From contig CBDEWF010000087.1 of the NCBI GenBank assembly GCA_965243775.1, positions 1 to 64,000 on the forward strand: a stretch of 64,000 nucleotides of DNA, given 5' to 3'. Position 1 is the stretch's first letter. The number at the start of each line of letters is the position of its first letter. Below are positions 16,847 through 25,801 of this stretch, piece by piece. The notes under the pieces are model-generated. The model was not told where the DNA came from, did no database searches, and saw only the letters and a program-made list of their open reading frames with translations. The translations under genes were made by a program, and so were the position numbers. The stretch is from Sansalvadorimonas sp965243775. GTDB lineage: Bacteria > Pseudomonadota > Gammaproteobacteria > Pseudomonadales > Endozoicomonadaceae.

Positions 16847-17018
16847 CGCAATTACTAAACATATCACCGAGTATGATTTTCCCGAGCCTCTGTCATCTCT
16901 TGTGGAGTATGCGGAACTGGCTGGATGGATTACCAGGTATCTCTGGCGACTGCCCGGCTTTCCAGAATATTCCGCCATGCTGATGCTGTTTCAAAAACCT
17001 TCAGAATCACAACAGTAA
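16847..17018 (+). pseudogene. C-terminal remnant of an unknown gene at the IS edge
   Basis: Directly beyond the IS right end an open frame reads AITKHITEYDFPEPLSSLVE, then YAELAGWITRYLWRLPGFPE, ending FQKPSESQQ. It has no start codon of its own and looks like the tail of a protein cut by the IS. No matching 5' part is visible on the far side of the IS. A second short frame (17041-17155, NVSEKRLEDISDLMNDHMRY, ending LFLPK) may be another gene tail. Family unknown. Confidence 0.45.
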
Positions 17019-17188
17019 TAATTGATGTTTACGGGACAATGTTAGTGAAAAACGCCTTGAAGACATTTCCGATCTGATGAATGATCATATGCGTTATTGC
17101 AGTATGATCGGTACTGTGCAACAAGCAAGTACCCGACTATTTCTGCCTAAATAGCAAAAAGCACAAAAAAAATTCCAGGACGTGAAAC

Positions 17189-18361
17189 GTGCATAATTTT
17201 AATTATCAAAATCCTACCCGTATTCTGTTCGGGAAAGGACAGATCGCCGAAATTTCCCAGCAGATTCCTGCCGGTGCCAAAATCCTGATTACCTACGGCA
17301 GCGGAAGTATCAAGCGTAATGGCACTCTGGATCAGGTACACAAGGCTCTTGAAGGTTTTACTTACCTGGAGTTTGGCGGTATTGAACCCAACCCCGCCTA
17401 TACCACCCTGATGAAAGCCGTAGAACTGGCCCGTTCGGAAAACGTCGATTATCTGCTGGCTGTAGGTGGCGGCTCTGTTATTGATGGCACCAAGTTTATC
17501 GCCGCGGCTATTCCGTTCAAAAATGGCGATCCATGGACCATTCTCAGCGAACGTGCTCCGATTGAGTCAGCAATCCCACAGGGTAATGTCCTGACACTTC
17601 CTGCAACAGGTTCTGAAAGTAACTGTGGCGCAGTCATTACCCGTAAAGAGACCAATGACAAGCTGGCTTTCGGTCACCCTCTTGTGTACCCGACCTTTGC
17701 CGTGCTGGATCCGGAAACTACTTTCAGCCTGCCTGCCAACCAGACCGCTAACGGTGTGGTTGACGCTTTTGTCCATGTGATGGAGCAATACCTGACCAAA
17801 TGTGAGCATACACCTGTTCAGGACCGTTACGCCGAGGGTCTGCTGCTTACCCTTATCGAAGAGGGTCCTAAGGTTATGGCTGATCCAGAAAACTACGATG
17901 CCCGGGCCAATGTGATGTGGGCTGCCAACCAGGCATTGAATGGCTTGATCGGTCAGGGAGTTTCCCAGGATTGGGCTACCCATATGATTGGTCACGAGAT
18001 CACCGCTCTGCACGGCCTTGATCACGGCCAGACTCTGGCGATTGTTCTGCCTTCATTGATGAATGTAATGCGCAAACAGAAGAGTGCCAAAATTACACAA
18101 TATGCTGAACGTATCTGGAATATTCGTGAAGGCAGTGATGAAGGGCGTATTGACGCAGCTATCAAAAAAACCCGTGAGTTCTTCGAACAAATGGGGATTC
18201 AAACCCGCTTATCCGATTATGGCATTGGCAAGGATGGAGAGCACACCAAAGTTGTCACCGCACTGGTTGAACAGCTGGAACGCCATGGCATGGTGAAATT
18301 GGGCGAAGAAAGCAATATTACCCCTGAAGTTTCTTCCAGAATCCTGGCCGAAGCTGTTTAA
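17189..18361 (+). CDS. yqhD: NADPH-dependent aldehyde/alcohol dehydrogenase, iron-containing
   Basis: This enzyme reduces toxic or fermentation-derived aldehydes to alcohols in the cytosol. The protein has 390 residues (E. coli YqhD 387). The start is GTG at 17189 with AGGA upstream. Visible features are the start MHNFNYQNPTRILFGKG, the cofactor motif AVGGGSVIDGTKFIAA (~residue 90), PATGSESN, and metal-ligand regions DAFVHVMEQY and HEITALHGLDHGQ. The N-terminal Asp/His pattern and length favour YqhD over other type III alcohol dehydrogenases. It stands alone and ends before a hairpin. Confidence 0.93.
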   Translation: MHNFNYQNPTRILFGKGQIAEISQQIPAGAKILITYGSGSIKRNGTLDQVHKALEGFTYLEFGGIEPNPAYTTLMKAVELARSENVDYLLAVGGGSVIDGTKFIAAAIPFKNGDPWTILSERAPIESAIPQGNVLTLPATGSESNCGAVITRKETNDKLAFGHPLVYPTFAVLDPETTFSLPANQTANGVVDAFVHVMEQYLTKCEHTPVQDRYAEGLLLTLIEEGPKVMADPENYDARANVMWAANQALNGLIGQGVSQDWATHMIGHEITALHGLDHGQTLAIVLPSLMNVMRKQKSAKITQYAERIWNIREGSDEGRIDAAIKKTREFFEQMGIQTRLSDYGIGKDGEHTKVVTALVEQLERHGMVKLGEESNITPEVSSRILAEAV

Positions 18362-18396
18362 ATAACGACACATTCCCCGTTATTTAATGAAAAATT

Positions 18397-18432
18397 GAAC
18401 CAGAGGAAAGGCCAGGCGCCCTTCCCTGGTTC
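18397..18432 (+). terminator. Hairpin terminator after yqhD
   Basis: The arms GAACCAG and CTGGTTC, extended by GGAA/TTCC, form a stem 35 bases after the stop. A weaker hairpin (AATAACG/CGTTATT) overlaps the stop region. T richness downstream is modest. Confidence 0.5.
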
Positions 18433-18542
18433 AGTATTCTTTACCCCATCCCACCTGTAATATTTTCTTTATTACTCACTTTTTCATAAATAATCACTTC
18501 TTAACACGCAAAGTTGTGACTTTATTTTCTTTTCAAAAATCA

Positions 18543-18556
18543 TTGATCTGAATCAA
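18543..18556 (+). promoter_or_regulatory. FNR/Anr box before the C69 dipeptidase gene
   Basis: TTGAT-CTGA-ATCAA is a perfect match to the FNR/Anr consensus. A -10-like TAGTGT lies at 18579-18584, so the box is centred near -41.5 of a start site around 18591, as in class II activated promoters. The gene begins at 18651. Confidence 0.75.
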
Positions 18557-18650
18557 CAGAAACAAAATATTCAAGGTGTAGTGTGAGTCGCAATTCCTCT
18601 CACGCCACCCCTATATATCAGGGCGGCTGCTTTATGCCTGGAGAAATATC

Positions 18651-20138
18651 ATGTCTCTGATGAAAAAGGCTCTTGCTGCTGCTATTACTGCAGCCGTTTC
18701 TGTGCCCTCTGCCATGGCCTGCACAAGCGTTATGGTTGGTAAGAATATTTCTGAATCCGGGGCCATCATGCTGTCCCGTAATGAAGATTTTTCTTCCAAC
18801 AACTGGGCCAAGCATATGGTGGTGTATCCTGCCCACACTTATAAAAAAGGCAGCACCATTACTCTGTCCAATGGCCTGGTTGTTCCTGCCCCGGAAAAGA
18901 CCCTGCGATACACAGCTATGACCGACTGGGATCGCTACTCCTACCACACTCCCGGAGACGGGAAGGTTTACGAAGAGCGCGGTGTCAATGAGATGAATGT
19001 TGCCATGTCTGCAACAAATAGCGCCGAAGGTAACGAGAAAGCTCTGAAAGCTGACCCGCAAAATGAAGATGGCATTATCGAGCAGAACATGGTTGGTCTG
19101 GTGTTGGGTGAAGCTACCTCCGCGCGCCATGCTGTTGAGATTCTTGGCCACTATGTTGAGACATACGGTGCCGGTGAAACCAACGGTGTTCAGTTCGCAG
19201 ACCAGAAAGAAGCCTGGTATATGGAGATTGGTGGTGGCCACCAGTGGATTGCGGTACGTGTTCCTGATGATCAATACATGGTTATCGCCAATGGACTGCG
19301 CATCCACGGTGTGGACCTGAACAGTAAGGACGTGGTGCACTCCGAAGGCCTGTTCGAGATGGTTAAACAGAATCAGCTTTTGGATAACCCACAGCGCAAC
19401 AGTTTTAACTTCGCCAAGGCCTTTGGCGTTACTGGTAACATCTACAACGTCGATCGCGAATGGCTGGGGCAAAAGATGCTGACCCCATCCCTGCAACAGC
19501 AGTCCCGTCAGGATCAGTATCCGCTGTTCCTCTCTCCCGACCACAAGATCGGTGTTGATGAAATTGCGGCAGTTCTGCGTGCTGACTACAACGGCACCGA
19601 ACTGGAAAAAATTGCCCCCCGCCCCAACGGAGTTGACCGTAACGCCGAGGCCCATATTATCGAAATGTATGGTGATATGCCCACAGAGCTGGCTGCAGTT
19701 ATCTGGCAGACTCCAAGTGCAGTAAACTACAGCCCGTTTATTCCTTTTTATAACGTAATGGAAAAAGTGCCCACCGAATATGCCATGGGTACAGACCATT
19801 ATGATGATCAGTCTTCCTGGTGGAATTTCCGGACTATTGGATCTCTAGCCTCAAACAATGTGCAAAATGGCAAGTATCGCCCTGTGGTAGAAGATGTGTG
19901 GACAGATCTGGAACAACAGTTCATCTCTTCTCAGCCTTATATGAACACTATGTTGAAAAACATGCACAAAAAGGATGCCAATTTGGCGGTTAACTTTGCC
20001 AGCGATTATTCCAATGGTGTTCTACAGACATCTTTAGGTAAGGCTACAGATCTGAAGTCTGCCCTGATCACAGATCTGACCCGCAGTACGGAAAAGAAAT
20101 ACAGCCCTGAGGAGTTTAAAAAAATCTCCAGCCTGTAA
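18651..20138 (+). CDS. Exported C69-family dipeptidase
   Basis: This 495-residue Ntn-hydrolase has a signal peptide ending ...VPSAMA, followed at once by Cys (CTSVMVGKN). In C69 peptidases the new N-terminal Cys is the nucleophile, so cleavage at this site would mature the enzyme. Other family landmarks are SGAIMLSRNEDF, NEMNVAMSATNS, EAWYMEIGGGHQWIAVRVPD and SSWWNFRTIGSLASN. It hydrolyses dipeptides, here probably in the periplasm. Start ATG has GGAG eight bases upstream. A perfect FNR box suggests induction at low oxygen. A strong terminator follows. Confidence 0.93.
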   Translation: MSLMKKALAAAITAAVSVPSAMACTSVMVGKNISESGAIMLSRNEDFSSNNWAKHMVVYPAHTYKKGSTITLSNGLVVPAPEKTLRYTAMTDWDRYSYHTPGDGKVYEERGVNEMNVAMSATNSAEGNEKALKADPQNEDGIIEQNMVGLVLGEATSARHAVEILGHYVETYGAGETNGVQFADQKEAWYMEIGGGHQWIAVRVPDDQYMVIANGLRIHGVDLNSKDVVHSEGLFEMVKQNQLLDNPQRNSFNFAKAFGVTGNIYNVDREWLGQKMLTPSLQQQSRQDQYPLFLSPDHKIGVDEIAAVLRADYNGTELEKIAPRPNGVDRNAEAHIIEMYGDMPTELAAVIWQTPSAVNYSPFIPFYNVMEKVPTEYAMGTDHYDDQSSWWNFRTIGSLASNNVQNGKYRPVVEDVWTDLEQQFISSQPYMNTMLKNMHKKDANLAVNFASDYSNGVLQTSLGKATDLKSALITDLTRSTEKKYSPEEFKKISSL

Positions 20139-20153
20139 GATCTATCCGCCTTC

Positions 20154-20187
20154 AACAAACCCCAAACCCTTTTGGGGTTTGTTGTTT
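20154..20187 (+). terminator. Intrinsic terminator after the dipeptidase gene
   Basis: A perfect 13-bp stem (AACAAACCCCAAA with TTTGGGGTTTGTT), loop CCCT, followed by GTTTT, 15 bases after the stop codon. Confidence 0.9.
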
Positions 20188-20244
20188 TACCTGGTCCTGA
20201 CAGTGATATAATCCGCATCCGTTTCTCTCCACCAGAATATCCCT

Positions 20245-21102
20245 ATGTCAGAACTTCATGTAAATATTGGCCACTGGAACAAACTCAAGGTTATCCGCGA
20301 GAAAGACTTTGGGGTTTTCCTGGAGGGCGGACAATATGTTGATATTCTGCTTCCCAAACGCTACGTACCGGAAAACTGTAAAATTGGTGACGAGCTGGAA
20401 GTTTTCATTTACCTGGACTCCAACGATGATGTTATCGCCACCACTGAGAAGCCTCTGGCGAAAATGGGTGAGTTTGCCTACCTGAAAGCCAAGGAAGTTA
20501 ATCGCATTGGTGCCTTCCTGGACTGGGGCCTGCCCAAGCAGCTGCTTGTACCTTTCAGTGAACAGAAGCAGCGCATGCGGGAAGGCAACTCCTATATCGT
20601 TTATATCTATCAGGAAAACCGTGAGTGGCGTATTGTTGCCTCCTCCAAGATTGAGAAGTTCCTGAGCCAGAAACCACCCCACTACAAGAAAGGCCAGCAA
20701 GTTGATCTGCTGATCTGCGAGAAAACCGATATTGGTTTTATGGCCATTATTAATAGCAAGCACCAAGGTGTGATATTCAAGAACGATATCCACCAGCCAA
20801 TCCGTACCGGTCAGAAGATGACCGGCTATATTAAGCGTGTGCGACCAGATCAAAAGATCGACCTTTACCTGCAGCGTCCTGAAAATCAGCGCAGTGACCT
20901 GGGAGAACAGATTCTTGCCAGGCTGCAGGAACAGAGTGGTTTTCTGCCTCTGCATGACAAAAGCAAGCCGGAAGCAATCAAAAAGTTTTTCCCGGTCAGT
21001 AAACGGGTTTTCAAAATGGCTATCGGTGGCCTGTACAAAGATCGTAAAATCACCATTGATAACGATGGCATCCGGCTTATCTCTGAAGGCAAACAGCCAT
21101 GA
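20245..21102 (+). CDS. S1-domain RNA-binding protein, CvfB/YitL family
   Basis: This 285-residue cytosolic protein has S1-like OB folds at residues ~1-65 (LKVIREKDFGVFLEGG...ILLPKRYVP), ~70-130 (VNRIGAFLDWGLPKQLLVP) and ~150-215, and a C-terminal winged-helix segment (GFLPLHDKSKPEAIKKFFP, then SKRVFKMAIGGLYKDRKI). This order defines the CvfB family, first named from a Staphylococcus virulence regulator; it binds RNA, and its targets in gammaproteobacteria are not known to me. It probably forms its own unit, 142 bp after the previous stop codon and 114 bp before the next gene. Confidence 0.88.
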   Translation: MSELHVNIGHWNKLKVIREKDFGVFLEGGQYVDILLPKRYVPENCKIGDELEVFIYLDSNDDVIATTEKPLAKMGEFAYLKAKEVNRIGAFLDWGLPKQLLVPFSEQKQRMREGNSYIVYIYQENREWRIVASSKIEKFLSQKPPHYKKGQQVDLLICEKTDIGFMAIINSKHQGVIFKNDIHQPIRTGQKMTGYIKRVRPDQKIDLYLQRPENQRSDLGEQILARLQEQSGFLPLHDKSKPEAIKKFFPVSKRVFKMAIGGLYKDRKITIDNDGIRLISEGKQP

Positions 21103-21216
21103 GTAAGCTACAGCCATGAGCAGATTATTGTGCTCTATAAACAAAATACCTTTTTCGTCACTCAAGGGTGAAGAAAACAGTATTCTCATAGAAAAAACTA
21201 CCGGAGTTGATATCCA

Positions 21217-21816
21217 ATGCAATCAATACGTACTCTGACAGCCATCCTGTTCAGCAGCCTGCTGGCAATATCAGCCTGGGCAGAACCTACAGCACCCACT
21301 CAAAAAAGTGGTGCTGGTAATATGACCGTGGTTATCATGGAAACCAGCAAGGGTCCCATTACCCTGGAGCTGGACGGCAACAAGGCCCCCATTACTACAG
21401 CCAACTTCGTCAGTTATGTGAAAGATGGTTTTTATAACGGTACCATTTTCCATCGGGTAATCTCGGGCTTTATGATTCAGGGCGGCGGTTTTGAAGCGGA
21501 TATGAGCCAGAAAAGCACCAAGGCGCCAATCAAGAATGAATCCACTAACGGTCTGGGCAACAAGCGCGGTACTATTGCCATGGCCCGTACCAATAATCCA
21601 GACAGCGCTACGGCCCAGTTTTTTATCAATCTGGTTGATAACGGATTTCTCGACGGCACCAGCTACAAACCCGGCTACGCTGTATTTGGCAAAGTAACCA
21701 GCGGAATGGGTGTTGTCGACCAGATTGCTGCAGTTAACACCGGCAGAAGAGGCCCCTACGGTGATGTTCCTGTTGAGCCTGTTATGATTAAATCTGTCAC
21801 AATCAAGCAACCTTAA
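21217..21816 (+). CDS. ppiA: Periplasmic cyclophilin-type peptidyl-prolyl isomerase
   Basis: This 199-residue protein has a signal peptide (MQSIRTLTAILFSSLLAISA WA) and a full cyclophilin domain. It speeds cis-trans isomerisation of prolines in folding exported proteins. Active-site regions are visible: FHRVISGFMIQGGGF (Arg, Phe, Gln), TIAMARTNNPDSATAQFFIN and GYAVFGKVTSGMGVVD. The ATG has GGAG at good spacing. The export signal favours PpiA over cytosolic PpiB. Confidence 0.92.
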   Translation: MQSIRTLTAILFSSLLAISAWAEPTAPTQKSGAGNMTVVIMETSKGPITLELDGNKAPITTANFVSYVKDGFYNGTIFHRVISGFMIQGGGFEADMSQKSTKAPIKNESTNGLGNKRGTIAMARTNNPDSATAQFFINLVDNGFLDGTSYKPGYAVFGKVTSGMGVVDQIAAVNTGRRGPYGDVPVEPVMIKSVTIKQP

Positions 21817-21875
21817 GGTAAATAAGCCAGAGCGGAAAAACTATAGCCATAACCATTTCCATACCGCTCTTACAG

Positions 21876-21898
21876 GAAAGCCGACAGTGTCGGCTTTC
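21876..21898 (+). terminator. Hairpin downstream of the cyclophilin gene
   Basis: GAAAGCCGAC-AGT-GTCGGCTTTC forms a perfect 10-bp stem 60 bases after the stop. No T run follows, so it may be a terminator or part of the adjoining IS1182 remnant. Confidence 0.5.
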
Positions 21899-21950
21899 AG
21901 ACTGCTGACAAAGTCCTCACCCCAGTGCGGGGACTCTTTATAATGGGCGT

Positions 21951-22113
21951 ATGCTCAGAGATAAACCGCCTATCCAGTCCTCCATGGAGTTCGTTTGCAT
22001 CAATGAACTGGTTCCCGAGGACCATCTGCTCCGGAAAGTTGATAAGGCTATCGACTTCTCTTTTATTCACCCTTTGGTTCAGGATCTCTCTGTCGATTGT
22101 CTGACAATCGACA
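21951..22113 (+). pseudogene. IS1182-family transposase, N-terminal remnant
   Basis: The frame from ATG 21951 reads MLRDKPPIQSSMEFVCINEL, VPEDHLLRKVDKAIDFSFIH, PLVQDL: the typical N-terminus of IS1182-family transposases. Similarity stops within ~45 residues, at an 11-bp perfect hairpin (TGTCGATTGTC/GACAATCGACA, 22091-22113), and the rest of the element is missing. The 280 bp from there to yffB show no other gene. Confidence 0.75.
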
Positions 22114-22392
22114 TTTGTGCAGATATTACCCGCTCGATTTTGTGACCCAAGTCAAAGCTCAATATCTTTTACGGTTTGTGAGCAGTTGAGTAGAAATAGC
22201 TGCTGATTATTTCCCCAGCAAGTTCAATAGACAGGTCAATTGTAAAAAAAATGCAGATAATTCCCCTCATTTCACTGCAGTCAGGTTCTCTCTTATTTTC
22301 AGGCTTAATGAGCAGCCAACATTTTCCGCTCAAAGCTGTTTGTGTATCATCCTTTAAAACTTGATTGATCAACCCTTTAGCATGGAGATACC

Positions 22393-22737
22393 TTGGTTAC
22401 CATTTTTGGCATTCCCAACTGCGACACCATGAAAAAAGCCCGCCGCTGGCTGGATGACAATAGTATTGACTACAGCTTTCACAATTACAGAAAAGATGGC
22501 CTGGACAGGGAGTGGCTTGAGGCCCGTATCGAAGAGCTGGGCTGGGAACAGGTTGTCAACCGCCGGGGAACCACCTGGCGCAAGCTTCCGGAAAATATCC
22601 GCAACACAATGGATTCAGCATCCGCTGTTGAAGCTCTGCTGGAGCAACCCGGCATGATTAAACGTCCACTACTTGATACCGGTAAGGGCTACCTGCTGGG
22701 GTTTTCTCCAGAAAAATGGGAGAAGGCGCTAAACTGA
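22393..22737 (+). CDS. yffB: ArsC/Spx-family protein YffB
   Basis: This 114-residue thioredoxin-fold protein matches the ArsC-like family: TIFGIPNCDTMKKARRWLD with the single Cys, a middle helix DREWLEARIEELGWEQVV, and IKRPLLDTGKGYLLGFSPEKW. Close relatives are usually next to dap genes, as here (dapD begins 92 bp downstream). The biochemical role of YffB is not settled; it is unlikely to be the main arsenate reductase. The start is TTG at 22393 with GGAGA seven bases before. Confidence 0.9.
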   Translation: MVTIFGIPNCDTMKKARRWLDDNSIDYSFHNYRKDGLDREWLEARIEELGWEQVVNRRGTTWRKLPENIRNTMDSASAVEALLEQPGMIKRPLLDTGKGYLLGFSPEKWEKALN

Positions 22738-22829
22738 AAAACTGGTTACTGCGTAGTCACACCGGTTTACTAACCATATAATGTCGTGCAGCCCTGAGCG
22801 AAAAAAGAAAAAGGATACAGATTTACCCC

Positions 22830-23867
22830 ATGAGCAAAGAATTTTTCAGCATAGCAGCCGGTATCGGCACAAAGAATGGCAATGGTGAATGGCTGGAGGT
22901 CTATTACCCCGCACCAATATTCCAGCCATCATCAGAACTTGTGCAAGATATTGGCGCAGTTGTTGGTTACAAGGGCGGCAACACTGTTATTGTCCTGGAT
23001 GGTGCGACCTGCCATGCCCTGGAAGAGCTGTTTATGGAACACTCCATGCTTGACAATGCTCTGATTTTCAGTGCTTTTGAAACCAGTGGCCGCCCCTGTG
23101 TACTGACGATGCTGGAAAACGACGAGGCCCCCACCAGCACACCGGAAGCTTACCTGAAACTGCACCTGCTCTCCCATCGTCATGTGAAGCCCCACGGCAC
23201 AGACCTGACCGGCATATTCCCACTGCTGCCCAATGTAGCCTGGACCAACGAGGGTGCTATTGATCTTAATGAACTGCCAGCCCGCCAGCTGGCAGCCAGG
23301 GCCCGGGGGCAGGTGCTGGACGTACAGTCAGTCGACAAATTCCCCAAGATGACCAACTACGTTGTCCCCAAAGGTGTGCGGATTGCTGATACCGCCCGGG
23401 TACGCCTGGGTGCCTACATCGGTGAAGGGACCACTGTAATGCATGAAGGTTTTGTGAACTTTAATGCCGGCACAGAAGGTAAAAACATGATCGAAGGTCG
23501 TGTTTCTGCAGGTATCTGGGTGGGCGAAGGCTCTGACCTGGGTGGCGGATGCAGCACCATGGGCACCCTGTCCGGTGGCAATAATATTGTGGTATCCGTT
23601 GGCCGCAATTGCCTGATCGGTGCAGAAGCCGGAATAAACATTCCCCTGGGGGACCGCTGCACCGTGGAAGCGGGCCTGTACCTGACAGCCGGTTCCAAGG
23701 TCACTGTCCTGGATAAAGACAAGAAACCAGTAGAAGTCGTGAAGGCTGTGGCTCTGGCCGGCAAATCAGACTTGATGTTCTGGCGCAACTCCCAGACAGG
23801 TGCCATTGAGTGCCTTGCCAACAAGAGTGCTGTTGAACTAAATAAAGAGTTGCATGCTCATAACTGA
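22830..23867 (+). CDS. dapD: Tetrahydrodipicolinate N-succinyltransferase
   Basis: DapD transfers succinyl from succinyl-CoA to tetrahydrodipicolinate in lysine and meso-diaminopimelate synthesis, needed for peptidoglycan. The 345-residue length fits the long Pseudomonas-type DapD rather than the ~274-residue E. coli form. The second half is a left-handed beta helix of hexapeptides (VRIADTARVRLGAYIGEGTT, MIEGRVSAGIWVGEGSDLGG, GAEAGINIPLGDRCTVEAGL). RBS AGGA precedes the ATG. A group II intron begins 13 bp after its stop on the opposite strand, so its own terminator may be lost. Confidence 0.95.
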   Translation: MSKEFFSIAAGIGTKNGNGEWLEVYYPAPIFQPSSELVQDIGAVVGYKGGNTVIVLDGATCHALEELFMEHSMLDNALIFSAFETSGRPCVLTMLENDEAPTSTPEAYLKLHLLSHRHVKPHGTDLTGIFPLLPNVAWTNEGAIDLNELPARQLAARARGQVLDVQSVDKFPKMTNYVVPKGVRIADTARVRLGAYIGEGTTVMHEGFVNFNAGTEGKNMIEGRVSAGIWVGEGSDLGGGCSTMGTLSGGNNIVVSVGRNCLIGAEAGINIPLGDRCTVEAGLYLTAGSKVTVLDKDKKPVEVVKAVALAGKSDLMFWRNSQTGAIECLANKSAVELNKELHAHN

Positions 23868-23879
23868 TTCAGTTTGTGT

Positions 23880-25801
23880 ATCGAGTAGGAGGCGGGATTG
23901 CTCCCGCCGTCCTCTCAGTCGAGTCAACCAAGGGAACCTCCCCCACAGGCTCTCTCAGAACTGTACGTGAACCTCTCAGCTCATACAGCTCCCATCATCC
24001 AACCGATGGCCTGACACCCAGTTTCCAGTGCGGGAACAAATTTGGAAATTTCTTTGCGATCTCTCCAAGCCTGTGTTCCGCTCTTCGCCGGTGTCTTTTA
24101 AGCCTTTTGTATTTCCTCGTCGCCCACAAACTGAGTTTGCGATTGATATGGCGCAGTGTCGGGTACATGGCTGATTTGTAGAAACGACCGTAGTAGTTTA
24201 TCCAGCCCTGTATCTGAGCCCTGAACATTCGAGCCAAATCAGGGAGGTCTTTGTCGCTGCGAAGGTGCAGCTTCCAACTTCTTACCTCCCGTCTGATTAC
24301 CTTTCCTGCCTTGGCACTCATCGCTGGCGTAAAGTTGATGAAGTGCTTTCCCCATCGGTTCTTCGACCTTCTCGGACGAAATGTGTATCCAAGAAAGTCA
24401 AAACTGGTGACAGGGTGCTCTTCTCTGCGGTCGCCGTCTTTACAGTAAACAATTTTTGTCTTGTCAGGATGCATTTCCAGACCACAATCACGTAATCTTG
24501 CTTCTAAAGCTTCTTTCAAAGCCTTCGCATCTGTCTCGTAACGACAATGGGCAAGCCCATCGTCAGCATAGCGGCAGAATGGGATCGCAGGGCAATTCCT
24601 TTCCATCCACTTATCAAAGGCATAATGCATAAACAGATTACTGAGTACAGGACTGATCACACCGCCCTGTGGTACACCTCGCTTGCGGGCAATAATCGTG
24701 CCGTCTTCCTGCTGAATCGGTGCTGTTAGCCAGCGTTCGATATAGAGGGTCAGCCAGCGATTATTTGTATGCCTGCGTACGGCTTTCATCAGCAGTTCGT
24801 GGTCGATGTTGTCGAACAACCCCTTGATATCAAATTCCAGCACCCAGTCATACCGCCAGCACCGTCTGCGGGTGATATCCAGCGCCTGATGTGCCGATTT
24901 GTTTGGCCTGTAGCCGTAGGAGTCCGGATGAAAACAGGGCTCTACCAATGGCTCAAAATGCAGCTTCACAACCATCTGCGCAACCCGATCTGATACCGTA
25001 GGAATGCCCAGCTTTCTTTCCCCACCTGCTTTCTTCGGTATCGCTACCGTTTTAACAGCAGGCGGAAAGTAACTTCCAGACGACATCCGGTTCCAGATTT
25101 TATACAGGCTGTTCTTCAGGTCGGACTCAAATTGTTCTATGGTCTCGCCATCAACGCCATGAGCGCCTTTATTGGCTTTGACCAGTTGCCATGCACGTAC
25201 AACGTCATGCTTGGAAATTTCAAACGGTTTTGTTGTTTCCAAAAAACTCCTCCCACCTGCAGCGTCGAGCTACCATAGTGGTTGATTTCCAAATCCAACA
25301 GGATGACCGATCCCCTTCACTCCAACGCCATTACAGCGCCTTCATCACTACTACGGGATCGTCCGCCCCTGTGCCTTGCATTGGTACTCAGACTCTTGCA
25401 GGGTCTCTGCTTGAGTGGCTCCCTTAACATCAAGGCGACAGGTTCCCACGTTCCACACAGAAGCCTGTGCTAAGTTCATGCCTTCTCCACGCCGGATGCC
25501 ACCTGGACAGTAAACAGGTGTCCTCCAGATTTATCCCGGGCTAACGACTCCCTCCCGGTTTTGACATCGTTCCTACGCTTTCGACGCGTCATCAAAGGTT
25601 CACTTGCGTTCATCTCCTTAACACACACCTGACAGGGTCATGCCCTGCCTTTTCCTTAACGCTCACGACCATGGCTTTTTACCACAGCCGCTTAAGGTGG
25701 TTTGAAGCCTCCTCCTGCAAGACGGCTCCGAGGGGCCCACCCTCATCTTCTGCGCAGTGGCGCATCGGCGCTGCTTACGCAGCAGCCTGTGCTCGTGGCA
25801 C
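23880..25801 (-). mobile_element. Group II intron B with complete reverse transcriptase
   Basis: About 1922 nt on the minus strand. The 3' end has a domain-V-like segment (GAGCTGTATGAGCTGAGAGG ... TTCACGTACAGTTC) and a domain-VI-like hairpin (GGCGGGAG-CAAT-CCCGCC) ending CTACTCGAT at 23880. The proposed 5' end, GTGCCACGAG at 25801, follows directly after the YADDC codons of intron A's reverse transcriptase. The 5' leader (25243-25801) is RNA structure with no gene. The 5' boundary is less certain than the 3' one. Confidence 0.75.
23995..25242 (-). CDS. ltrA: Group II intron reverse transcriptase/maturase (intron B)
   Basis: This 415-residue protein folds the intron RNA for splicing and copies it at new sites. 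Reverse-transcriptase motifs are in order: NKGAHGVDG, ERKLGIPTVSDRVAQ, GYRPNKSAHQAL, WVLEFDIKGLFDNIDHELL, RGVPQGGVISPVLSN, and the catalytic CRYADDGLAH. A maturase-type C-terminus follows (SWKLHLRSDKDLPDLARMF, then IQGWINYYGRF); no HNH endonuclease domain is seen. It looks complete and may be active, possibly for other introns too. Confidence 0.93.
   Translation of the reverse strand: METTKPFEISKHDVVRAWQLVKANKGAHGVDGETIEQFESDLKNSLYKIWNRMSSGSYFPPAVKTVAIPKKAGGERKLGIPTVSDRVAQMVVKLHFEPLVEPCFHPDSYGYRPNKSAHQALDITRRRCWRYDWVLEFDIKGLFDNIDHELLMKAVRRHTNNRWLTLYIERWLTAPIQQEDGTIIARKRGVPQGGVISPVLSNLFMHYAFDKWMERNCPAIPFCRYADDGLAHCRYETDAKALKEALEARLRDCGLEMHPDKTKIVYCKDGDRREEHPVTSFDFLGYTFRPRRSKNRWGKHFINFTPAMSAKAGKVIRREVRSWKLHLRSDKDLPDLARMFRAQIQGWINYYGRFYKSAMYPTLRHINRKLSLWATRKYKRLKRHRRRAEHRLGEIAKKFPNLFPHWKLGVRPSVG

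Noticed and set aside
18618..19799. A 393-residue minus-strand frame opposite the dipeptidase gene.
   Set aside because: Shadow frame; the plus strand has a signal peptide, RBS and C69 motifs.
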